A DNA stretch of 64,000 nucleotides, taken from contig NC_091671.1 of the NCBI RefSeq assembly GCF_042453785.1, positions 41,062,501 to 41,126,500 on the forward strand, given 5' to 3'. How positions within the stretch are numbered: the stretch's first letter is position 1; every line of letters begins with the position of its first letter. Below are positions 1 to 11,233 of this stretch, in pieces. The position numbers were made by a program, and so were the translations under genes. This stretch comes from Malus domestica. Its lineage: Eukaryota; Streptophyta; Magnoliopsida; Rosales; Rosaceae. The notes beneath the pieces are model-generated. The model made no database searches. It saw only the letters and a program-made list of their open reading frames with translations, and had not been told where the DNA came from.

Positions 1-3000
1 AATATAATGTAATAAGCATCAATCAATATCATAAGGATATATTGGTGGGCAAACAAAACGAAGAGAAACATAAACTTATTAGGAATTCAAATGTAATTTA
101 ATTCATAAGGGGTCCTTTCAGCTTCTAGCTAGTTATATCAAGTTTTTTTCTTGAAGTCAATCTTGCATGTTCACCTTATTTGTGCTTTCTAAGTTGTATC
201 TTGTCAAATGTGAATTTTGACTCTCCAACTCTCTTGAAATGGAAAAAAATGATAAGCCCATGAATGACTGAATGACTTATCTATTTGTCTAAAGCAACAT
301 CATTGATCCGCTGGCCGTTCTTGTCTTTGTGGAGAAGGTGGTGGCGGAGGAGGTGCAAGTGCATCAATTGGAGGAGGAGGTAAGGGATCCCTCACCTATT
401 TCACCCTCTTTCCTCACTACGTAGAAGCTGTCATCTAAAATATGAAAGGGAAAAGTAACTAAAACAGACTAAAATGTTAATATATACAAACCATTATACT
501 TATAATGACTATTTGTAAAATTATAGGCCAATGGATTACTATTGTAGGATATGAATTAATTTATAATGCACATATCTCACCACAGTCATCAATCATAATC
601 ACTTTATCATCATCGTCGTAAGCTCACCAAACTACAAATCCATTGTCTATCCATGAATTGAAGTCAAATCACTTTTAGTCCTATTATTGAGCTGCACATT
701 CTGACACATTTCAATAGGTTGGCATAATAAAATATATGTAAAATTGTTTAGACAGACATATAATATGATATGAAAAACTAGCATGCTTTCAGCATATACA
801 TGCACAATACTTCATATTCATCATTACTATTCAGATGCAATAATACTTTTGACTAGAGGTAGCATGAATACTATGTCATGTTAAATTGCAAGTATTAAAT
901 ACAACATATGCACTTGAAACTTTGGTCTTGTACTTAACTAATCTCAAGCTTGAGCACCTTTAATCCTGAAAATCAAGAAAGTATAAGAATTTCATACAAC
1001 AAAAGTAAATCTGCATCAGAGCATAATATAGAAATTTTAAAAGTTGACTAACCAACTGTAGATGTTCAATCAATTTACTAGTTCTAGTTTCCTATCCTCC
1101 CAACAAATGATTTTGGCTTTCTATATCCCATCAATTACAAATTAATTCAAATCTTTTGTTCTCTTCCTCCATTGTAAAGCACTTGAAGGTACTTTGGGTA
1201 GAATATCTAAATCTCTTAGCATGCCAATGTTAAACTACATTTTGCTCCAACAAGCGACTATGATGTAAAATCCAATCCGATCCCAAACTTGGCAGGTTAA
1301 AAAGATGGGGAACATGAAATCTAAATTTAAGCTTGCATAATGCATGTCCAACACCCTAAAAATGAAATACGTTCAAGAAAGTGGCAAAGCCAAATTCAGC
1401 CCTCATTGTTCTAGTTTCTTGAGATTTTCAAAAACACCCCATGTAGCCTGCAATACAATGCACCAAATCACATAATAAACCAATTACAGAAGGGCAACGG
1501 CACAGCGCCGTTGGCACTCTCATGTTTAACTTTTGACGATACATATATTGCGTGTATAAAAATTGTAAAATACTTAGTTTGAAGTGCTAAAAGCATTGCA
1601 CTTAATAGATAGGTAAATAAATGTGTGGGAAAGAGGAAGAGTACCATGACAAAAGGTGTTTCAGTGATAAATAGTATAGGAAACCCTCTAAAGAACGCGA
1701 AGGGTCATCTGGATTTTAGAATCGTACATAATACTAAAATTGTACTTGTACCTGAACTAACAAACACCAAAATTTAATCAATTCAATCAAACTCAAATTA
1801 GTTAACAAAATATTATTTTGTTTGAGAATTTTATTAAACGATATGGGGTGACTAATGCTGCATAACTGATGCTGCATGCTGAGTGGCTGATGCTGCATAT
1901 GATTGATGCTGCATATGAATATTAGACGATATGGGGTGACTGATGCTACCAGATTTTATGTTTCCTCTTTCCATGGGATTCTCTATTAAGTCTAATCCCT
2001 TAATTTGAGAAAGATTGACATCTAGATGACTTGTTGATAGTTGTGTGGTAGCTACTTGCTGCACTCCCTTAATTTAATGAGTGACAGCTTTAGGGTTTAT
2101 CGGGTTAGTAGGATTTGCCAAGGTAGGGTTGCGTGTAACCTTCTACCTCATTATATATCCCCCCCTTGTACATTCAATAAATCTATGAAAAATACATTCA
2201 AACAAACTTAAAATTTCCACAAATTTACTCTGTGGTAGTCTACATGTTGAAAAAATAGTTACACGAAAAATGGAGTAGTTCCAGTTTTTTTTTCGAATAT
2301 TGCAACTAGTATAATCTTCTTCATCTACCAAAAACTATTCCTCCTCTTCTTTTTCTTTTGTTCAGTTCTTCTGTTTGCCCCCTTTTGTTCTTATTTGTTA
2401 TGGTGTAGTAGGACATGATAGTTTTTTTTTTTAGAAGTGGATTTGTGCTATAGCTGAGATGCTGTAGTTTTTATCCTACCTCAGAGAATTAACTATGCAA
2501 CTAATCAATAGCTTAAATAGCTGCAATAATTGTGTTCTAACTAAATTAGAAATAAGAAAATTACAATTTAACAAATGATAATGTTCACAGATGGCCATCA
2601 ACGACATTTCAAAGAGAAAATAGAAAAATAACAACCATTATTCATTGATTTTCAAAAGAGAAGGGAAATTGATAACTAGGTGTCTCAGCTTGGCAAACAA
2701 AGACTGATTGAAGAAGAAAATCCAAAAACAATTAAATAAATAAGTACCTTGTTGTCAATTGAGAGGCCGAGGGAGAGAGACGAATGAGAGGTGGTATGTG
2801 GTAGCCATTGATGGCAACCACCAGGTGGCTGGTCGGCGAGGCGGGGTGAGAGAGTAGAACCAAGGGGAGCTGAAAGAGATGGGGTGAGAGAACAGAACGA
2901 AATAGGTTATTATTTTTAGGGAAAACAAAATAGGTTATTAGGTTTTACAATTTGGGAGTTTTGACATTATTATTTCAATATTTTTAATTTTTACTTTTAA

Positions 3001-3008
3001 TATTATAA
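1..3008. other. AT-rich stretch without a recognisable gene
   Basis: No convincing open frame or exon chain is visible on either strand. The stretch lies directly inside the CACTA-type terminus that ends at 3276, so much of it may be the body of a decayed DNA transposon, but I see no transposase. At 1850-1945 there are short direct repeats built on TGATGCTGCATA and GATATGGGGTGACT. Around 2760-2890 a G-rich patch lies next to the terminus. Confidence 0.4.
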
Positions 3009-3276
3009 GTGATGAATTGACTATTATGTGGCCTACTCTTTATATAAGTGATGAATGTAAAAATTTCATCACATATTAACATTTCGTTTGGCGGTAAAAT
3101 TTCCCGCCCAATAGTTTGTGATGAATTCAAAATGTTTATGTGACGCAAAATAATTTGGTGTTTGTGAAAATCTTTATGTGATGATTTCTAAAAAAGCCTC
3201 GCTCATTTTAGCAAATGTGATGAATTTTTAGACGCCACAAAAAATACCGTCACCTAATCCATGTTTTTTTGTAGTG
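3009..3276. mobile_element. CACTA (En/Spm-like) transposon terminus
   Basis: The right edge reads TTTTTTTGTAGTG, the reverse complement of the CACTACAAAAA terminus used by plant CACTA elements. Inside it are at least five copies of a subterminal motif GTGATGAA in both orientations (about 3009, 3047, 3118, 3178, 3219), as expected for the transposase-binding subterminal repeats of this superfamily. The opposite CACTA end was not found in the window and may lie left of position 1. Confidence 0.6.
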
Positions 3277-3756
3277 TTTGGTAAAAGATGAACCACAAAT
3301 GTACGTTAAAAGAGGCAACCGTGGGGACACTACTTGACAAGAATAATTTACATGCAGAACAATAAATCTACAAGATGTTGAGACGAGTATTATTGCATGT
3401 GATTGAATGATGTGAATCTTGTATTGCTCTATATATTGTTACATAATTTTGATCAAGTTGAATGTTCGCATTCTAATTAATGGCAATTTTATGAAAACAA
3501 AATCGTGGATTAACATATGTTGAGCATGAAGAGTGAACAGGCCAATGTAATTTAGGAGAAACAGGCAAGGCAACATCGACCAGATGTGCGTTCATGCGTG
3601 CATTCTCACTGCATATACGTTCAAGACAAGAGTGGTGACTACGGAGGATACCAACAACAATTGCCAGATCTTTCCTTTTTATGTATTACAATTAAATGTG
3701 TTGGGCACTTTTGAAGGAGGTTGACATGATGGTAAGAAGGGAGAGGGCCCAAGAAG

Positions 3757-3938
3757 GGAAAGGATCCTCACCGGATCCTTTTTCTAGGGATTCTGTGATC
3801 TTATCCGTTCATCATATATCGTACGGTAAAAAATTATTTCAAAATTTAAAATTAAATATGAATAGTATTTAACGAAAACTGACTGCACGATATATGATAA
3901 ATGGGTGAGGTCATGGGATCCGACGAGGATCCTTTTTT
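3757..3938. mobile_element. MITE with GGATCC-containing inverted ends, Mutator-like target duplication
   Basis: The ends are inverted (AAAGGATCCTC on the left, GAGGATCCTTT on the right). The interior is partly palindromic, with a CATATATCGTACGG arm opposite a CCGCACGATATATG-like arm. An 11-bp direct repeat GGCCCAAGAAG lies immediately outside at 3746-3756 and 3939-3949. A 9-11 bp duplication points to Mutator-type transposition. A diverged relative is at about 28640-28812. Confidence 0.7.
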
Positions 3939-4558
3939 GGCCCAAGAAGAAAAAACGACGGTGTCTACGGTTTCTTTAGTCTACATCTCCATCTATCATA
4001 AGAGCAGAGATTTTTCAATGCGATGGGTACACGGAGTAGTACACCACATGTTACTATACAAATGATTGGATATGTGTGATGAAAAGTTAATAACTTAAAA
4101 AATAAAATTTCCCACCACATATATAAAAATATATGGTATACCACCCGTGTTCCGAGAGATTTTTGTAGGAAAATAATAACCACATGTCCTACGACGTGTG
4201 ATCCTCGTTTCTTTTTTCTTCTACTCTCCCCTTCAGTTAATAAACATAATTAAGCAGATGTGTACATAATTTATGAAATTACAAAAATCACTTCCCTTTT
4301 AAAAGATCGCAACTACCGCTTAGTGCTTGCTCATGGTCCGTGTCCAAAATATTATTGGTCTTCCAATTTATAAAGTCTTGTGACAAATTCAAAGACTCTT
4401 GTCTACCTTTAATAACAAATTCAAAGACAAACGAATCGAGAAATGAAATGAAATGATTAGTTAAAAATTATAAGACCTAATATTTTATGTTAAATAACTA
4501 TAGAGGAAGGATTTCTACCTCTTAAAGGTTGTTTGACGGGTCAATTTGAGATGCTTTT

Positions 4559-4795
4559 GGCCTCGTTTGGAATGTATGATTGAATTAGAATGGACGACTC
4601 TTTATGAAAAGGTATGTTGAGAAGAGAAATAAAAGAGATAAATTACTCGTGAATGAAACTTATTCATTCTAGTCATTTTCAATTTGGTAGGGTTAGAACT
4701 TAGAAGAGATGTGTTTTCTTCATATCTAATTCTCTTTTAGTCTTTCAAAAGTGAGTTATTTATTCTAATCTAATCCAACATACCAAACAAGCCTC
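4559..4795. mobile_element. Putative MITE, ends GGCCTCGTTTGGAATGT / ACATACCAAACAAGCC
   Basis: The two ends are imperfect inverted repeats of about 17 bp. The interior is AT-rich, has no coding potential and contains complementary stretches (attctaatc-like). I could not define a clear target duplication, so superfamily assignment is open. Confidence 0.45.
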
Positions 4796-4947
4796 ATTAG
4801 TAGAGGCCCTCCCTAAATCGGAATGCTTATGTGTATTTTATGAGCGTGTTTTGAGTTCTTATGCAAGAAATACTTTCAGAAAGCACTTGAAGAGCGCTTT
4901 TAACTTCTGCCAATTGCTATTAGAAGAATTTTTATTGATATAAAAAG

Positions 4948-5070
4948 AGAGAATTGTTATTGGCACTCCAAATTTCTCATTCTACACTCCAAACTTTATA
5001 TATTTAGAAAGAAAAATACACTTGTGAGGAGTGTAGAATAAGATTTTTGGAGTGCCAATAACATTTCCCT
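4948..5070. mobile_element. Short MITE/foldback element
   Basis: The left arm (TTATTGGCACTCCAAA, then a segment ending CTACACTCC) is matched by the inverse right arm (GGAGTGTAGAATAAGA, then TTTGGAGTGCCAATAA). The arms are about 45 bp and separated by an AT-rich loop, so transcripts would fold into a hairpin. It lies about 290 bp upstream of the first gene. Confidence 0.75.
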
Positions 5071-5358
5071 AAAAATATTTTTAATTATTTTAAACGATGT
5101 GATAGTATTTAATAGTCTAAAAGCACTTTCAAACATACAAAAAGTAATTAAATTTTGATTTTAATTTTCTATGGGCAAAACCTAAGAACATACTGTGGGC
5201 TTAGATTCACTGTGGCAATGTCGTTCGGAGATTGAGAATGGGCTACTGACCTAGGTCTTAAATAAGAAAGCCCAAGTTTAAGGAACTGGTCACCCTTTAG
5301 CGCGGCTGCTGGCGGTGGACGACTCCACTGTTGGCTGCGGAGTGCGGAGCGAGTGGGA

Positions 5359-5413
5359 ATGTTGAGGTTGAAGCCAAATCGCATCGGAACCTTCACTACC
5401 ACTGGTAAAAAGG

Positions 5414-5446
<33 letters not shown>

Positions 5447-7552
5447 CATTAGCTATTACTTTGGCTTCAAAACTCGATAGAATAGATTATGATTTCTAAA
5501 CATTCATTTCGTACTTTACAGGTGAAGAGCTCTTCGTTTCATTCGCAGCAAAGCTTCTTCGGTAATTACTCCGAATCTGACCTCAGTTTTTTAAATCCTT
5601 ATTTATTTATTTTTAATGAATCTTTTTCAAGGCGTGGCGTTGCATTATTTGATGCATACTTTCTGAATGACAAATCTGTAAATAAACATAATATGGGAAT
5701 AGCAAAACTTTAATGATTGTATGGTTGACATGGTTTCTAATTTCTGTTTAAGCAATGTATGTAGTTCTACTTCCTCAGAATTGTCAGGTTCAAAGGGAGT
5801 ATGTTTCCACAAAATTCGTCACTTGTTATACATTGAAATTTTCACTTTTGACGTTTTCACTTCTGTCAAGTGTCAACCACAACGATGAATTTGAATTCCA
5901 CTGCCTTTTCTACTTGAGTCATAGCTTGTCAGTTTCTGTTTGAAGCTTCTGAAATATATTAACTTATTGTTTCGATGGAAGATGTCATGCCACCATAGAT
6001 TTTTCTATCAACCCATTATCCGCGAGGAATAGGGCTTTATCTTGCATAACAACGTTCCCCCGGTCTTTTCATTCTTCAACTTCTGAAGATGACACCTTCT
6101 CCGAATTGGGCTCCCCAATGCCTAAAGCTCCAACTCATGCTCGGAAGTTGAAGTTGATGACGGAGAAGCCTGAGCCTTATTTGGTATGTTCATAATGCCC
6201 CAACCTCGTACATTCATTACTCTGTCTTGTGTGCGTGTGATTGCATTTGGCTTCGGTTTTGTTACTCAGAACGCATGTGCACTGTAGATATATTACCTCT
6301 GCTTGCGGTTTCATGAATATTGCTGAAATGAAACATGCCATGTGTTCTTACAAATTCCATCTCAAGCAGAAAACTAATCGTACGAAAAGACCTTCTCGAA
6401 TGCCTTCAGAAAGCCGCATCAGATTGAAAGATAATTCCTCAAGACTGGGTAACTTTGTCCAACCATTTCATTCTACATTGACAGCTGCAACAATAACAAC
6501 AATATTTATTTATACATTGAAAAAAATATGACCTTCCCATCTGTTACTATTGTAGTGAGAACATATCTGCAATCAACCTTCCCTATTAAAAGAGGCCTTG
6601 CCCACTTTTACGAATATGTCATATACCTTGTCGTTTACCCTTGAACTGTTGAATAACCCCTATAGTCCCTTTCCATTTTCCATGGTTTCGGGATAATTAT
6701 TTAATGCCCATGCTTCAAAAGAGCAGGTTCGGATTGGGAGGTTGTTGTACGGAGTTTTGGTCGTTCAATTGATCCACCGGAGGAGGAAGAGGAAGTTACC
6801 ATTAGAATTACCAATATAAATTCGGAGACAACAGACTCTGCAGTGCACTCAATGTGCACGTCTTGTGGTAGCTTAGAGGGGCTTGTGAGGACAAAAGAAG
6901 ATGCAGTTGACGCCTTGTTTAGTGTGAAAGACAAGGCAGGCATAAAAAGCATAATCAAAAAGTAAGAAAATACTTACATTTCTTTTCTTGATTGCGTTTG
7001 CATTGTACCTTCATCAATAGCATTGCATTTCTATTTTTAATCTGGAAACTACTGGACACATACAGATATGACGAGTGTCTGTCATACTCTTTTCTCCTTG
7101 GAATTTTTGTATGTATAATATCATGTATTTTTGCTTGTGTGTATTCGGATGGAAGAGTGAAGAGTGCATTACAGTAATTGTTGAAGTCTAGATGGTCCAC
7201 TAGATAGAATTTTTACCTTATTAATTGTTTTGAGGTATTGTTTTTGTTTTAATGAATAGTTTCCCATGCTTAGTTCTGGTATTTTGTGGCCATGGATGTC
7301 AGATTGAATGAGACGATGGTGAACGGTCACAAGTGGTCAGCTGATTTACATGGAAGAGACTCCTCCGCTGAAGTGAGGAGCAAGCAAAGCAATGCTAACT
7401 ATGATTTGAGATTGGAGATAAGCCGTCAACTGGCGGACGTAAGAAGGGAAGTCACAAGGAAGACGGTGTGCATACAAGACTTGGAGTGTCTGCATAACTC
7501 CTTGTTGCACCTTGAGGGGGAGGCTCATCCTCACACCACCCACATCCGCTAG
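5359..7552 (+). CDS. Probable organelle-targeted RRM-like protein, six exons
   Basis: I infer six GT-AG exons: 5359-5404, 5522-5561, 5982-6183, 6370-6448, 6727-6961 and 7303-7552. They join in phase to 852 nt (283 residues). The N-terminus is rich in Arg, Ser, Thr and Ala with few acids, like a mitochondrial or plastid transit peptide. After a KLKLMTEKPEPY segment and an acidic run, residues about 146-215 resemble a divergent RNA-recognition motif: a VTIRITNI strand in the RNP2 position and a helix ending KSIIKKLNETMVNGHKWSADL. Aromatic RNP1 residues are not obvious. A charged, possibly coiled-coil segment (DLRLEISRQLADVRREV) and a His-rich tail follow. I do not recognise the gene by name. 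The structure is predicted by eye; exon 1 is the least certain. It converges on the gene at 8225-10337. Confidence 0.72.
5414..5443. repeat. (CT)n microsatellite in intron 1
   Basis: About fifteen CT dinucleotides follow the first splice donor, a typical position for pyrimidine microsatellites in plant 5' leader or first-intron DNA. Confidence 0.9.
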
Positions 7553-8224
7553 TATTCACGACTGACTTTGGCAAATTATACCCCCGCCCCCGACCCCCTA
7601 CCATAGTTTTAGTAAATGCATTACATATTAGCAGAGTTACGAATAGATGCCGAATTTGTTTGGTTTATGATTAACAGGACTGACCGGCCACACGTTCTTG
7701 ACGTTGCTGACCCAAAACTAGAAGGCTGCACGTACTTGTGACCGAGGCAATATTTTGTACGGACAGAGGGTTATGGATAAATCAATTATCATATTATTAT
7801 CTTTAATCATCCATTGCCATTCAATCATTGCTCTAGTTAGCTTACAATTGGGGGCGAAATGAGAATCGTAATCTTACTTGACCAGCTTAACACTGGGAAA
7901 TGATTAATTTACTTTACAATAATCTCACGACCGTCACGACCGTTAGATAAGCTGTCCCTAGCACAAAGGAAACAAAGTAAAGGAATAAACCATTCACCTT
8001 CTTCCACATATTCCACATAACAGCAAGGTAACCGATTCTCCGCCTGTTTAAAATTCTTCGACAATGGCCATTTTCCCAAGAAAGAACCCCCGACAGGTGG
8101 CAAGAAAATATGTGACTTTATGATGCCCCTCTCTTCATTTAAAACAAAGGGAAAGCCTAAGTTCTCATCTTGCACTCCAGATTCTGCATATCAAGCATGT
8201 ATCTAACATCACTGAAGCAAGCAC
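7553..8224. other. Intergenic region between convergent genes
   Basis: It should hold the 3' untranslated regions of both flanking genes. No further gene, RNA or transposon end is recognised. A C-rich patch (CCCCCGCCCCCGACCCCC) is at about 7582-7600. Confidence 0.5.
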
Positions 8225-10337
8225 TTAATCTGCAGAATCAATCCCTTTCACATCCATATCCAACATCCTGCATGATTTCTCTTGTTTAAAATCAGGCTCT
8301 GTGATACCCATAGAAGAACACCCTGCAATCGGATATTCCCTCTCATCAACTAAAGACTTCATGTAGGAACATGGCTGCTCTTCAGCTTCAATATTGGATA
8401 CAGGCTCTTGCCCTGAACCAAACTCCAACTCGTAAGACGGAGGGCCAGCAGGTTGTGTTCTCATTTGCACAGACCGCAAGAGTGCAGCCCTCCTTAAGTC
8501 AGCTGAGTGACAAATATCACTAGGTGATGACGGGAATCGCCCCTCTGAATCAGAGCCTCGCTGACGAGGCTGGGAGCTGTTGAAATTAGTGACAGTGCAG
8601 CCATGTGAAGTGCTCGGACAGGTGGGAGGAAATTTTTGGTACCTATAAGGAGAGACGGGACTAGAGGGAACACTATCAGGTTGGGAGGAGCAAGTATTTA
8701 TCGGGTTCTCACAAAATCGAGAGTCATCTGAGTCCTCTGACATTGGTGAATATTGTAAGGACATCTCATCCCTGGAAGCATAAAGTTGTGAAAACATAAT
8801 GAAAAATCAGATCTGCATAATAAAGGAAACACAATTTTCTCTTTATCAGGAAGAATCAAGATGGAGAAAGCATGCACATGATTATTAAGAGAACTCCTGT
8901 TTAATGTAATCTGGAAAACAATGACTTGAAGGTTCCCTAGGAAGGGGAACACCCGAGGCCCAATCAAACAAAGAGAAAAAAATTGACTTGAAGGAAAGGA
9001 GATAAAATTTGGTGAAGGCATACTAATGCCTTATATCTGGCTATACAATACAAATACAATTCAAGTTGTTAACTTCTGTGGCAAATCAACAATTACCCCA
9101 CACTATGCAAATCTATATTGGATGACTGAAGACAAAAATGAAAATTTTAAGCAGCCACATGAAGTACCAAACTCACCTTTTGGTTTACCACTTAAGCAAA
9201 AGGCCCAAAGTAAGACGGTTAAAAGTACGATTACACTCTTTCAAAAGGAAGCTTATACGAGTGCATCACGGCCACATCCACTCGAAACTATACAGTCTAT
9301 ACCATCAGATGGCCTATTCTGTTTGAGTTGTATGATATCACCAACAAACCAAATTCGGGGAAAAAAATAAGAACAGAATAGGAAATAAGTCAAAGAAAAT
9401 ACAAAACGTTGAGTGCCATAACCCAAGAAACCATGAACACGAACCTGTAGTCCTAAGATGTTTTACAGGCCTCGTGTGGTCTATCGGATTGGATTAGATT
9501 TGAATAACTCATAAATGCAAGATATGTTTATGTTTACGCAAAAAAGAGGCTGAACTAATATAGAAAGATGCAATAGCACCTATGACCTGTGAAACTAGGC
9601 AACTTAAAACATACAAAGTCTAAATGTGAAGCACAAGGTTATCATAACAATGAGTGAATGACGGAGAAGAATGGCAGTTAGTTATGTATGCGGAAGGAGT
9701 ATTTCATTTGAGAAGGTTCCAAAAGCATATGACGATGTTATGGAAAGTGATTGACAAGTTTGATATGAGTGTGAAAGAAGAAGTAACCTTGGATAAAACA
9801 TGGTATCAGACTGTGCTGGAGATTCCATGAGATTGTCAGGGAGAGGGAGTGGGTCTCCAACAGTGAGTCCATTCAAACTAGATGCCATAATCTGCACTAG
9901 TGCAGTGCACAACAAACAAGTGAGTTATGAGCGAAATGAAGGACTAATTTCACTTGAAACACTAACAAAATAAGGCCTCGTGAATGAATTCAATTCTGAT
10001 GGAAATGAATGAGAATTCAGAGGCAGTAGATTTTCATTCTTGAAAGGAAAAGGAAGATTCTTTAGTTTCATTCCATTAAATAAAGTAAAGAAATTGAAAG
10101 AAAAAGAAAAGAAAAGGAAACCTCGCTGAGATAACGCTTGTGAGAGTGGAAATTGTCGAGGTAAACCTCATCTCCAGGATCTCTGCTCCGCTTCCCAGAT
10201 GGAGATGGTGAAGAAGACGATGAAATTGATGCAGCCGATGCATTTGCAGATGACGAAGATTCTATCTCTTGGCCACCACCACCACCTCCTGCTCCTCCGC
10301 CTCCACCCCCGCCCGATGAGCTCGACTCCGGACGCAT
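8225..10337 (-). CDS. Conserved-looking plant protein of unknown function, Ser/Gly-rich N-terminus
   Basis: Three exons on the minus strand join in phase: 10337-10122, 9891-9788 and 8771-8225 (867 nt, 288 residues). Splice sites are GAG|GTTTCC, GTGCAG|ATTATG, CCAAG|GTTAC and TTCCAG|GGATG. The first 50 residues are low complexity, with Ser runs and two poly-Gly tracts. A dense, non-repetitive block follows (KRSRDPGDEVYLDNFHSHKR and onward to SLNGLTVGDPLPLPDNL), and the rest is Ser/Pro-rich with many SP dipeptides (YSPMSEDSDDSRF, PSSPVSPYRYQ), suggesting a phosphorylated, largely disordered protein. No catalytic motif, transmembrane segment or signal peptide is visible. I recall similar unnamed plant proteins but cannot assign a function. 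It shares an 896-bp upstream interval with the divergent CTP synthase gene. Confidence 0.72.
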
Positions 10338-11233
10338 AACTTTATTTGTTATTTCCAATCATGTCTCACCAATTTCTTAAGGGAAGGGCTATTACTGGGC
10401 TACATAACTTTAAGGGAAAAAACCCAATTGAAGATCCCCTGGGCCATTCCCCCAAGCCCAATAATCACAAAATTGAATGTGTTTTTATTTTCCATTTCCA
10501 TTCCTTTCATATGGGAATGGGAGTTAATTGTGTAAAGTAGATACTATTGATGAAGTTCATGTAGCTCAAGGCCTTGTCTTGTTAACACACAAGATAATGA
10601 GATATGAATGGGTAAAGAAGTTGATTCATCAGTTGAATTCGAAATGTGACGCTGTGTATTGAAATTGCGTGGAAAAATACCTGTTGCAATTATATTTATA
10701 GATTGAACAAGATAGAAGGAATTGAATGATGTTACAACAGAGTAAAAGTGAAATAAAAAATGTTGAGATGAATGCCGGAGCAAGAAAAAGAAATGCACTT
10801 ACTAAATACTATGGAAGTGGGATGAATGCCGGAGGAATTAGGATTATTCCTCCCACACTCAGCAGCAACTAGCAAGCACTAATATTAGCTTTAAATCAAC
10901 AACAAACACGAGGACGGTCCTCAATTAGGCCAAGGGAATAAAATGAACAGCCTCGTTATTTATATTTAACTGATGGAAAGACAAAAGAATATGAACCAAT
11001 CCTACATATTCGCACAAAAGAGAAACTTGTTTAGATGTCAGGATACAACTTTGAGCATCCCATCTCCATCATATGATAAGATATCAGGTATGATTATGAT
11101 ATAAAGGGGCTGGCACTGGCACTGCCCCCGTCCGCTCCACTCTTCCTTAGCGTTTCCCGCTCAGACATAGACACAAACATTTGGCCTGCAAAATACAAGT
11201 GAGAGGGAGGGAAGGGAGGAGAGTGTGCTCCTG
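10338..11233. promoter_or_regulatory. Divergent intergenic promoter region
   Basis: The interval separates two divergently transcribed genes, so it should contain both promoters and 5' leaders. On the CTP synthase side TATAAAG at 11100-11106 lies 128 bp before the ATG, a plausible TATA box. No matching TATA box is obvious close to the left gene. The boxes are inferred from sequence only. Confidence 0.45.
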
